Position numbers and translations under genes: made by a program
Shown: positions 43,230 through 53,463 of the stretch, piece after piece
Layout: each line of letters starts with the position of its first letter
Numbering within the stretch: position 1 is the stretch's first letter
From: Hofstenia miamia
Taxonomy: Eukaryota; Xenacoelomorpha; Acoela; Hofsteniidae
Assembly (NCBI GenBank): GCA_900660155.1
Contig: CABFPE010000545.1
Span: 332,971 to 396,970 of the forward strand
Length of the DNA: 64,000 bases
Direction of reading: 5' to 3'
Notes under the pieces: generated by a model
The model's input: only the letters and a program-made list of their open reading frames with translations
Database searches by the model: none
What the model was told of the DNA's origin: nothing

Positions 43230-43960
43230 TTAAACAAATTATCTTATAAAAAATCAGTAGGCAGTGATGGAATCCCTTTTTTGAGTGAAACTTTATGTCA
43301 CATAATAAACTGCAGTATTTTAAGTCGAACTTTTCCTGATATATTCAAACAAGCAAATATTATTCCTATTTCTAAAAAAGATAGACCCATACTTTGTGAT
43401 ATACGTAAAAATTTCTATATTCTGTTCCGGCAATATATCTAGAAAAATTTATTGAACTAGATGTTAAGTCTTCTTCTTCAGTGTGTAGACCCTTATCAGT
43501 TTGGCTATGTACCTTCAGAATCACCAATAGCAGTGTTGATATATTTGCTTGATATTATTTCAACCAACTTAGAGTGTTCTGATGTACAAGGTGTAATTGT
43601 ACAATCACTTGATTTTTCGAAAGCTTTTGACACTATTTCACACAAAATTCTTATTCAAAAGTTAAAGATGTTTCACTTACCTCTTGGACTGTTAACTGGC
43701 TGATTAACTATTCATACATGGCAATGTGGAAAGCAAATTATATGATATTCAAAGGGGCGTACCACAAGGATCTGTTTTGGGTCCACTGTTGCTTATAATA
43801 TACATATGAGATTTTACCAATAAGAAGCAAGGAAATAGCTACTGTAAGTTACGTTTATAGTTCCTATTAAAACATCTTTTACACAGTTTTCACAATCAGA
43901 GTTAAATTATGTTAAAGAATGGAGTGAAAAGAATTTACTACAGCTAAATATGAGCAAGTC
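43230..43960 (+). mobile_element. LINE reverse transcriptase relic
   Basis: The plus strand reads KKSVGSDGIPFLSETLCHI, PDIFKQANIIPISKKDRP, then DPYQFGYVPSESPIAVLIYL and VQSLDFSKAFDTISHKILI (43461-43703). In other frames GVPQGSVLGPLL follows near 43.76 kb. Domain order is intact but at least three frame changes occur. Confidence 0.72.
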
Positions 43961-44930
43961 TGTTCAGCTACAATGTGCGTAAGTTACATTCCTGAGAATA
44001 ACAAAATATATTCCTTCCAATCGATAGTCATCTTCTCTACCCAAGCCTGTGAAAGATGTCTGTTTTACAATAAAGACGATGATATTTTGAGGAGAGCCCC
44101 TGGTAAAAATGTTATAATAAATGTTAAAATTAAGAATCAATTTAAAGAAAACGAGTTAAAACAAACACACCATTTATAAGTTATAATTTATGAAATACAA
44201 GGTATTTAAAAAAATCTCCAAATAAACATGGCAAAAGCACATTACTTAATTTCATTCAGTAAAAGCATGTACTGTTAAATTCTACATTATCAAAATATAC
44301 TTGGCTATGAAAGGCGAAATTTCAAGCTTTGATTTATATTCTTTTTTATTATAAATATCTTGTATTGTTTATTTGTTTTTTAATTTGAAATTTGAAGCTT
44401 TTTGTAGTATTGATGGGTATATATATGATGTTTGTAAATAATTCTTGTATAATATGTTTGGCACATCTGCAAACAATAATGCTATTAAAGATTGGATTTT
44501 TAATCTTTGCTTCAATTAAAAGCTCTTGGATGAAAAATTTTTGTAATTCAGGTTTGCAGACTTTCCAATTTTGAGAAATCAGCTTTAGAGTGTCAGGAAT
44601 TTATTGCAGGAGTTACATGTATATATTATATGATCCCGTCTTTATAATTTGTCAGCACTCTTTTAAAATAAAAAAACACATTCTAACCTTTATTGATAAG
44701 ATCAGTCACGTGAAAAGAATACGATAAAATTTCTCAGGCACAAAACTTCAATATATTCTCATTTCGTTAAATACACATTCTTATGAAACATGGAGGCAAA
44801 ACGAAATGCTTGCGAAAATAATTACAATAACAACACAGTGTTATTTTGCAGATGACAAAATAAATGACAAAATGGTTTGCATTTACAGCAGAGGCATAAG
44901 AAAAAGCTGAAGAAGCAACCAAGGCCATTA

Positions 44931-45176
44931 TGTAGAATCACTGGGTTGAATCTAGCAAGAACTTTGCCAGAGGACTTAGTGTCAAAGCAGAAGGTCACTG
45001 AGGTTAACATATACTAGAGCAACAGTGATTCTAGCGAACAAGAGAACACGGTTAAACTATTTCTCTATTTACAGATGCTTGGGTGTATTTAAAATATTTA
45101 CAAACATGAAAACAACTAGTCAACACGAAAATCGCGTGATCTGGCCGATAAATAACAACTACCGACTGATGTAACA
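44931..45176. mobile_element. Solo-LTR-like fossil, copy 2
   Basis: Starts TGTAGAATCACTGGG, ends GATGTAACA, with ATTA on both sides as a possible 4-base target duplication. Same family as 42510-42780. Its right part reappears in the duplicated assembly block at 45387. Confidence 0.6.
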
Positions 45177-45770
45177 ATTATACTTTTCATCAAAGTAATT
45201 TTCAATGATATCTTTTAATTTCTTTCTAAAGAATATACAGCTTTCAAATGGCGATAAGCTATAGAGTATCTAAAGGCCATTACCAAGGTAAGAATTATAA
45301 ATTATGATGACGGAGATGAATACTCCCAGAATAAAAGAAGTGATCAAATCCCAAACATTAATATCATAATAGTTATTAAGCAGTTNGGTTAACATATACT
45401 AGAGCAACAGTGATTCTAGCGAACAAGAGAACACGGTTAAACTATTTCTCTATTTACAGATGCTTGGGTGTATTTAAAATATTTACAAACATGAAAACAA
45501 CTAGTCAACACGAAAATCGCGTGATCTGGCCGATAAATAACAACTACCGACTGATGTAACAATTATACTTTTCATCAAAGTAATTTTCAATGATATCTTT
45601 TAATTTCTTTCTAAAGAATATACAGCTTTCAAATGGCGATAAGCTATAGAGTATCTAAAGGCCATTACCAAGGTAAGAATTATAAATTATGATGACGGAG
45701 ATGAATACTCCCAGAATAAAAGAAGTGATCAAATCCCAAACATTAATATCATAATAGTTATTAAGCAGTT
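45002..45770. repeat. Exact 384-base duplication around a single N
   Basis: 45002-45385 and 45387-45770 appear identical and are joined by one N at 45386. This is best explained as two overlapping contig ends left unmerged. Confidence 0.82.
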
Positions 45771-45864
45771 TGAACCCCATGTTTTCTAAACAATCCCTAC
45801 TATTGACAAGCCACTTTAGAGATCTATGTTCTAACTTTGAAGATTTGCTAATATATATATATAT

Positions 45865-45875
45865 NNNNNNNNNNN
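45865..45875. other. Assembly gap (11 N)
   Basis: Preceded by a (TA)n run and followed at once by a piece of RLE-type LINE, see 45876-45919. True gap size unknown. Confidence 0.95.
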
Positions 45876-45917
45876 CCATTAGCCTCTAACGTTTCCAATA
45901 CCCACTTATGTGATATG

Positions 45918-45919
<2 letters not shown>
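45876..45919 (-). mobile_element. Stub of an RLE-type LINE entering the gap
   Basis: CCATTAGCCTCTAACGTTTC continuing to CACTTATGTGATATGC matches 54569-54609, the part of the RLE-type LINE coding SHRWVLRTLEANG. On the minus strand it begins directly after an (AAT)n run and continues into the gap. Confidence 0.7.
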
Positions 45920-45960
<41 letters not shown>

Positions 45961-46006
45961 AATTATTATTATTATTATTAATATTATTATTATTATTATT
46001 AATTAC
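45919..46006. repeat. (ATT)n microsatellite
   Basis: About 28 ATT units with two interruptions. Confidence 0.92.
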
Positions 46007-46167
46007 TTGTTACGTTTTATTTATAATTATGATAACGAAAAATATTTATCTAATATTAAGAATAATAAGGAAGTATTTTTGAACTTTTACTGTTTTTGTA
46101 TTTAATAACAATTTAAATATAGTGTCAGTAGCCCCATTGTTTATATCTATATTATACAATGCTTTTT

Positions 46168-46480
46168 AACAACTATGATTTTATGTACTTCATTGTTTAG
46201 CAAAAAACAAGTGTTCACGAAATTATCAACATCTGATGACTGTTTTTCCAGATTGCTTAATCTACATGTTCCTCTTCTAAGTTGAAGGTATGAATTATTA
46301 CGTTCAAAAAACCTTAATTTTCAACAACTATGTTTTTTAAGTATATCTTTGTTTAGCAAAAAACAAGTGTTCACGAAATTATCTGCATCTGATGACTGTT
46401 TTTGCAGACTATATGATCTACATTCTGCATGTTCCTCTTCTATATTGAAGGTATAAATTATGTTTAAACAAAATTTCTAG
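46168..46480. repeat. Tandem pair of 156-base units
   Basis: CAAAAAACAAGTGTTCACG occurs at 46201 and 46357, and the surrounding 150 bases are repeated with about 85-90% identity (CATCTGATGACTGTTTTT, CATGTTCCTCTTCTA). Possibly a remnant of a longer satellite. Confidence 0.75.
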
Positions 46481-46741
46481 GTTGCATAGTCATATCTCAA
46501 TTTTCTTATTGGTTAAAATATTAAATACATATTTCAATACTTAAATAATTTGAGATTACAACATTTATTTATGTTTTTAGCTTACTTTCAAACCCCGCAT
46601 TCTCCAACAATCAAATATTGGCTGCTCATCATTCCAATCGTCACAAGGAATTTTTTGGGTAAATATTAAAATTTTTATTTATTTGTATTGTATCGCATAT
46701 AAGCGTGGGGCTACTGATACGATAAATAAATAAATAAACAA

Positions 46742-46789
<48 letters not shown>
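46742..46789. repeat. (TA)n microsatellite
   Basis: About 24 uninterrupted TA units after AATAAATAAATA. Confidence 0.92.
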
Positions 46790-46791
<2 letters not shown>

Positions 46792-46898
46792 ACATAGTCG
46801 AATATATATGGTCATTAGATTTGATATTTATTCAAAGGTGCAAGTTGCCTGTGTTCAATCATTTTTAATTAATGCAGCTAACAACTTATTCTTGATAT

Positions 46899-47242
46899 CC
46901 AGTGCTAGGCATTATGTGGGTTTTGTATGGGCATTGAACAATGGGCTAAAGGTGGGGAGAAGGTAGGCGAGAAGTGGGGAAAGCATTGGCTAAGCGTGGG
47001 CTGGCCACGGTGGGCCCAAGGTGGGATTTACATAGGCAGTGCACTATGGGCTAATGGTGGGTAGAATGTGGGCGAGAAGTGGGGAAAGCATTGGCTAAGC
47101 GTGGGCTGGCCACGGTGGGCCCAAGGTGGGTTTTTGTCTCATTTGAATGGGCGTTGAGTGGGGCCCACACCTAACCCAACGTGGGCCCCGCGTGGGACCC
47201 ATGCTACTCTCTCGGTGGGCAAACCGTGAAAATGTTTACTGG
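46899..47242. repeat. G-rich GTGGGC repeat element with two 105-base units
   Basis: The stretch is far richer in G and C than its surroundings. GGCGAGAAGTGGGGAAAGC followed by GTGGGCTGGCCACGGTGGGC occurs at 46966 and 47071 (period 105), within a longer set of GTGGGC-like words. It is bounded by CCAGT at 46899 and ACTGG at 47238, which may be short inverted ends. Non-coding. Confidence 0.65.
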
Positions 47243-47400
47243 GTATACCCTTTCATATTAAATAAATTTATAGGGTAAATTCTGGAAATAAAGTGGCTCT
47301 ATATATGGAATTGATCGTACTTGAAATCGAAAACATTAACAAATGCATTCTTTGAATAATAAAAGCAAGAGGAAAGTTGTAAAAAATTATTGAAAATTGA

Positions 47401-47428
47401 CATATATATATATATATATATATATAAT
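47401..47428. repeat. (AT)n microsatellite
   Basis: About 14 AT units. Confidence 0.9.
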
Positions 47429-47529
47429 TGCCGAAAGTTATTGTACTTTATCGCCTTTTTTCACTTATTTGCTGCATTTTATTGTATTCCTAATCGTTCT
47501 TAATCATCAATTACTGAATATTTAAATAT

Positions 47530-48870
47530 GCTGAATTTATTATCCAACACCCAATTTGGACTTCGCAAAAATTTTTCAACAACTGATGCATCATTAAATT
47601 CCAATGAAAAATAGAGAGCATCACTCGATTTTAATAAATTTGTAGCTAAGAACTCTTAAAGGCTTTTGATTCTATTAATCACAACATACTAATTGAGTAA
47701 TGATCTTACTTAGGATTTCCTTGTAGAAGTAAACAGTTGATAACTAGTTAACTCAATCAAACACTCGATTGAGTTAAATTTAAGTTTAAGTTTTTGAAAA
47801 TGCTTATGGTTTACAATGAGGTGCCTCAAAGAATGATTCTAGGTTTTTTTCTATCTATAATATATGTAAATGTCAAAAATTCTATAACTAATTGTAATTT
47901 ATTACTATAATCTATATAATAGTAATAAATCGTCAAAATATTTTGCAAGCAGAACTTGAAAATAAATTAAGCTAAAATTGAATTTTGTATTCTACAGCCC
48001 AATAAAAGTAATAATAATGTTTTCACAGTGACATTGAATATAAATAATATAATTGTTCCTATTCTGGCCATTTTTAAATATCTCGTAGTAACTATTTACT
48101 CAAAGGTAAAATTCAGCTTTCACATAAATTTAATAGTTCGAAAATTAGGTACAAAAAGTATGACGCTAGTAGTTAGCCAATTACAAACTTATGCAATAAT
48201 TCAATTTTTCCATGCTTTTTTTATGTTTCAACTTAATTATACAAACATTTTATTTACTGATCTAAGTGATATGCCATATACATAACTTGACATATAATTA
48301 AAATGGGCATTAAAATCTCAGCGAAAAACTCATAGAAAACTAAGCATTACATTTCTAGATTAATACTCTTTTCAAAACAACTAGTGTTATTGAATACCCT
48401 AATGACATTCTTAAAGCTAATCAAAAACCAACAAGATTTCAGTATTATTAAAATGCCAAGATTTACTCATAAACAGAATTCAGGATCAAAACTTTTTATA
48501 GGTGTTAGGTATAAGAAAAACGTTTTAACGAAACGAGTCATTAAGTACGGGTTACGGGTTGAAACCCAAAACATAAAAACACCGAAAAAAATTTAATTAT
48601 TAAACAAAAAGTCAATTTCTTCATTTAGTTTCTTTAACAAAACTATATTTCTGGTAAACCATGGGTAGGAAGCACATTTTATGACAATAACTATGCTATA
48701 ACTCATTATTTAAATAGTATTATAGTAATTTATCCGTTGCCTCAAAGATTTCTTTTGTAGTTTAGGTAAATTTTATATATGATTGTGAATTTAATGACGC
48801 TATTCAGATAAATTATCAGTTATTTAATTGTTAACATTTATCTGAACTAAAAATCTTTATCTTATCTTAT
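47530..48870 (+). mobile_element. Decayed CR1/Jockey-type LINE, same family as 15.4 kb
   Basis: Frames recall the 15.4-kb copy: NTQFGLRKNFSTTDASLN, KAFDSINHNILIE, then 48028-48285 with FKYLVVTIYSKVKFSFHINL, and MPRFTHKQNSGSKLF. The 3' end GACGCTATTCAGATAAATTATC and TATCTTATCTTAT are shared. The active-site YADD block is lost. Many stops and frame changes. Confidence 0.82.
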
Positions 48871-48879
48871 AATAAATTA

Positions 48880-49840
48880 ATACGTGATCTTATGTTCTTC
48901 TGTCTATTTAACAGAACTGAATTTTCCTGATCTTTAATTAGTAAGATATTTTTTATTTGTTTGACCTTTCCGATTGACGCCAGCACCGGAAAATTGATAT
49001 AAATGTGTGGAAAATGAAAGATTTTTTTGTCTCAACACCAAGAAAAACTGTTTTTCAGGTAATCTGCAGTGATTGTAACCAAGGTATACTCCAAATCAGA
49101 CCAATTATAACTCAGATAGATCCTTGTTGAGAAATTTAATAAACGGCTCTAATATAACAATTGCATGTATCAAAACTCCAACATTCTGAGAGTCTTCTTG
49201 ATTTAGGAAGGCTTGAGTGTTAAATGTCTACTGGAGATGACGTGGAACTTAGATTTAAACTTTGACACATTTTTGGGAAAAGTTTTGTTTGGAGAATTTG
49301 TGGGGTACAGAGAGAAAAACTTACATTCAGATTTTTTAAAAAATCAGCCAAGAGGATATAATATCTTCAGATTTTATTCTATGCAAAAAAGAAAAATTGA
49401 ACCTGGATGCGCACCTTTGTTAAATATGTAAATAAACTATAATATGTGCAACGTCTTAAATCTCTATTTAATTTTGGACAATTTTATTGTATCAAATGAT
49501 TTTTTAAAATTTGCTGCTACTACCTGCATTTTAACCTCACTCAACTCCAATACAGTTTTAATAACGTGTGTTCACTTTTGCTTAATATAATGTCAATAAG
49601 ATAATTATTAGACTTGTAGATTACTTTTTAAAATGTTGTGATATTTTCTTCCTTCATCAAATATTGTCAATCATCGTTTACAAGCAATGTCATTGATTTT
49701 TCGAATGCTTAATTTCATGAATAGTGTAATCTATAATATATTTTAATCATTAATTTTTACCATCAAATACCTATGTCTAATATTGGGTTCGTGGTCTGGC
49801 TTAATATTACCTTTGGTTGTAAACCATGTTATCGCAAAGG
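48880..49840. other. AT-rich stretch, one unexplained frame
   Basis: 49213-49431 (plus) ends KRKIEPGCAPLLNM and looks somewhat exon-like but has no recognised family. Nothing else found. Confidence 0.35.
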
Positions 49841-49949
49841 AGTGAGCATGTTCAAAATTGTTCACGGCAAGTTATCCTATAAGAACGATGAAATTGATGC
49901 CTCGCTTCCCCTTGAGCAAATTGCACTTCCCCGCAGTATCTGACTAGGT

Positions 49950-52740
49950 ATGATAAATCTTATGTTGCTTAATTGTCGATCTTTGCGATTTATTTCTCGG
50001 CGACTATCTCTGTATAGCTTTTTATCTGTTCATTCCCCAACTTTGATATGCCTCACAGAAACTTGGCTTGATGAATCTATTGGTGATGCTGAAGTTTTTG
50101 CGGACTCCGGATATGTTGTTGCCAGCCGCACGGATCGGGCATCCGGGCAACATGGTGGGGTGCTAATCGGATACTCCAGCAACATTGGTTTTGCGGTTAC
50201 TCCCTTACCCCTCGATTCTTCGTTGGACTTCGTTTGTGCTGTTATTTGTGAAATCGACTCTGACATTTTTTGTATTGCCTGTTTCTATAATCCCCCTCCT
50301 GTAGTCCTTACCGGGTTTCTGAATCTCTCCTAGATTTCACCTTTTCTCATATAAGAGAGCGAGCTGTTTCTATTGCTCATACCCGTGGAAATCACAGCAT
50401 GTGTCTTGTTTTTTGTGGTGATTTTAACATGCCGGGCATCGACTGGGGATCGCTTCACAGCAGCAATGAATATGAAGCCAGTGTTCTGAACTCAATTCTG
50501 GAGAATGGGCTCGATCAAGTTTTTGATACCACCGGCACCCAACTTGATATTATTTTGACTGATGCTACTGACCGCATATCCACTGTTCTTGCGTCTCGGT
50601 GTGACTTCTCGGATCATGATGCTGTTGTTGCCTCTATCCTAACTAATACGATTCGCATGCTGCCTACACAGCACAATTTTGCCTACTCTAGGGGAAATTA
50701 TGAGCAACTCAATCGAGATTTGGCTTCGTGTGGATTCGATGTCTTTTCTTGCCCAGATCTTCTACTGGAATCAATTTATCACAATATTCATAGATTTTCC
50801 CGAATGCACATCCCCAGAAAGACACTCCGTCATGCACGAGCTCCGTTGTTTATGTCATCTCACTCTATTCACCTTGAAAATCGGTTACAAACGGCGCGTC
50901 GAAATAATTCGGGCTTTGTTGAATCCCTATCTCGCGAGTTGTCGGAATCGCTAGAGCTTGACAAAGTCGTCTTTCTGCAGCAACGTATTTCCTCGCACCA
51001 TGAGGCATTTTTGCTTTGGCGGAGCCTGCGTAAGCAGACATCTCTTCCTCCCGCCTTGACTTTTGATGGTATAACTGTTATTGGGGACAAAGCTATTCCT
51101 GAGAATTTCAATAAATTGTTTGCGTCGGTGTTTTCTCCCCGATCACCGACTGCAATTCCCAGTGCAAACACAAAACCGGAAATTTGCCTAAATGACATTA
51201 CTTTTAGTCGAGATCAAGTTATGATGGCGCTACAGTCTGTTAAATCTGGCTCGTCGTCTAGCGATTCACTTAGTCCGACATTGATTCGTATTATTGCACC
51301 TGGGATTGTGGATTCTGTACTTTGTCTATTCAGTTCCATAATTGCTACAGGAGTGTTTCCATCAGCGTGGAAAATCAAATATGTTCGCCCAGTCTTCAAG
51401 AAGGGGAGCCCAACTATGGGAAAGAACTATAGACCAGTTTCTATTCTTCCTGCCCTAAGTCTGTCTTTGAGCGTCTGGTCTTTCGATAAATCGCGGGGGT
51501 TTTTGACTCTCTGCTATCTCCCCAGCAATTTGGATTCAGAAAGAATCGTTCCACAACAGCGCAACTTCTGGCCTTTACAGATCATCTATTTAGTTCATTA
51601 GATGACGGTGACCTGCCCGCTGTTTTATATCTGGACATATCCAAAGCGTTTGATTCAATTGACCATTCCTGTGTCCTGAGGAAACTTTCTGATTTTGGGT
51701 TTGACGAGAGGTTTTTTCATTTCTTTCACTCTTATTTATCCGATCGTAGCCAGCGCGTCATCATCAAGGAAATTTTGTCTGATATAGCACCATTTACATG
51801 TGGGGGCCCGCAAGGTTCCGTTTTTCTTATAATGCTCTTCCTGGTTTACATGTATGATCTGCCGCTATCACTCAATCTTCCCTCGTTTTTGTTTGTGGAT
51901 GACATGAAGATCTGTGGCACTTACTCGGAATTACCACAGGTGCAGCGAGCAACCGACCAAGCTATGCTCTGGGCTGTTGAAAATAAACTGAAATTCAACA
52001 CCGACAAGTTTGACTTTATCGTCTTCAAGTATCAAGCCTCCAGAGTGCATAATTTCCACTGGTGGTGACGTGATTACCTCTAAAGACCTAAAGACGTCTT
52101 GGGGTCACATTTTCGTACAATATGTCTTGGTCTGCCCACATCAACCACCAAATCAAAAAATCCTCTCGCCAGTTGAACCTACTGAGGAGAAACATCCCTT
52201 TTTCAGCCGGGCTCAAAGTGAAGTTGACTCTCTACAAGACAATGATTCTCTCTATTCTGATGTATGCCAGTCCAGTCTGGTCAGCAAGCTTTTGTCAGCT
52301 AAAATTGATGGAAAACATACAAAGGAGAGCTCTGAAATGGATATTTGGTAGAGATTTTGAATTGGATGAAGTCTATGCCATGTGTCTTTCCAGTGGTAAT
52401 CCTCCTCCCATTGCCATTTCAGAAGGCCTACAATGATTTATGCATGTTAAACACAATCCTAGTTGACGTACCTGATGCCATAGGAACGATTTCTGAATTT
52501 GATCACCCACTGATTGCACATCGCTCAGCAAAATTTATGAAGTTTCGCACAAAGGCTACAAGAAGAAAGACCAGTGGTCACAATTTCTACACTCGCGCTG
52601 TTCGGCTTGCGAACCCGTTTATGCGTTTGCCCCTGGACTTTTGCAACCGAAGAATCTGTTTAAAAAACACACTCGGGAGTTCTTCGTTGAAGCTGTGTCT
52701 AAGTTTCGATATCATCCTACCCCGAGACGTGGGATCCTGT
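49950..52740 (+). pseudogene. LINE ORF2 (endonuclease and reverse transcriptase), frame-shifted
   Basis: Frame one (49950-50333) opens MINLMLLNCRSL and has CLTETWLDESIGD (catalytic glutamate) and GGVLIGYSS. Frame two (50399-51601) has FCGDFNMPGIDWG, DFSDHDAVV, the linker, SDSLSPTLIRIIAPG and YRPVSILPALS. Frame three (from about 51.6 kb, ORF 51775-52068) has YLDISKAFDSIDH, GGPQGSVFLIMLFLVYMYD and LFVDDMKICG, the active site as FVDD. The last two frames (52122-52436, 52345-52743) hold the thumb and C-terminal RLANPFMRLP block. Frame changes lie near 50.33, 51.45, 52.06 and 52.34 kb. The element is dead but structurally almost whole. Confidence 0.87.
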
Positions 52741-52805
52741 TAAACTTATTTGTAATTCGAACAATCCCTTTATGTTATAATTTTTGTTATGACCGTTTGT
52801 ACGGT

Positions 52806-52822
52806 TCGAATTCACATTTATT
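52806..52822. repeat. Target duplication of the RLE-type LINE, left copy
   Basis: TCGAATTCACATTTATT, identical to 55139-55155. Confidence 0.85.
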
Positions 52823-52869
52823 CTTGCATCTCACAGCTTCATGCTGGTATCCCTCTCAGCTCGGGGAAC

Positions 52870-53463
52870 TCACCAGTTCCCAGGGAGTCTGAGAGCTTTC
52901 CTCAGGACTCTAGCTGTTCCTAACAATGCTGCCTTCTGTGCCACCGCTCCTCCCCACTTTGGTACTCCCAACTCCTCCAAGTATCTCTTATGCTTCTTAC
53001 TCACTGCTCCTAGGGCTCCTACAACTACTGGGACTACTTCAACTTCCTTTAACTTCCACAGCCTTTCTATTTCCTCTGCTAACTCTCTGTACTTGTCTAT
53101 CTTCTCTTTCTCCTTGCTTTCTACATTTCTGTCCTTTGGTACTGCTATGTCTATCACTGTTCCTAATCTTTTCTCTTTGTCTACCACTACTATGTCTGGC
53201 CTCCGTGCTTCTATCACTTTGCTCGTCTGTATGTTGAAGTCCCACAGTATCTTAACCTTCTCATTTTCTATGACGCCCTGTGGCTTGTGCTCATACCACT
53301 TGTCTCCTGCTTCTAACCCATGCTGCCTGCTCAAACTCCAGTGTACCATTCTTCCCACCTTGTCATGCCTGAACTTATACTCATTCTGCACCAACTTCTC
53401 ATACCCTGCTATCAGATGATCTACTGTCTCCCCCTGCTTTCTTACATAGCCTACACTTATCAC
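52870..53463 (-). CDS. RLE-type LINE C-terminal restriction-like endonuclease
   Basis: A 197-residue frame that continues the polymerase frame after a shift. It opens with the rest of the zinc motif (ETVDHLIAGYEKLVQNEY and FRHD; the expected cysteine in AGC is tyrosine). It then has GDKWYEHKPQGV, RRPDIVVVDKEKRLGTVIDI (the PD..D core of the nuclease), AVPKDRN and KIDKYRELAEEI. A conserved tail, VVPVVVGALGAVSKKH and LLGTARVLRKAL, follows. This domain nicks the target DNA. The altered cysteine and the frameshift make activity doubtful. Confidence 0.87.
   Translation of the reverse strand: MISVGYVRKQGETVDHLIAGYEKLVQNEYKFRHDKVGRMVHWSLSRQHGLEAGDKWYEHKPQGVIENEKVKILWDFNIQTSKVIEARRPDIVVVDKEKRLGTVIDIAVPKDRNVESKEKEKIDKYRELAEEIERLWKLKEVEVVPVVVGALGAVSKKHKRYLEELGVPKWGGAVAQKAALLGTARVLRKALRLPGNW

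Larger units (their letters stand above)
49850..52822 (+). mobile_element. CR1/Jockey-type LINE, near complete ORF2, broken
   Basis: Endonuclease, reverse transcriptase and C-terminal domain are all present in order over 2.8 kb, in five frames. A possible end of ORF1 (CKPCYRKGVSMFKIVHGK) precedes at about 49.82-49.94 kb. The 3' end (CGTTTGTACGGTTCGAATTC) continues as an (ATT)n tail that is now split off to 55139-55186 by insertion of the RLE-type LINE. Confidence 0.87.

Noticed and set aside
44392-44574. Hydrophobic 60-residue frame resembling a membrane peptide
   Set aside because: AT-rich DNA readily yields such hydrophobic frames; there is no other support.
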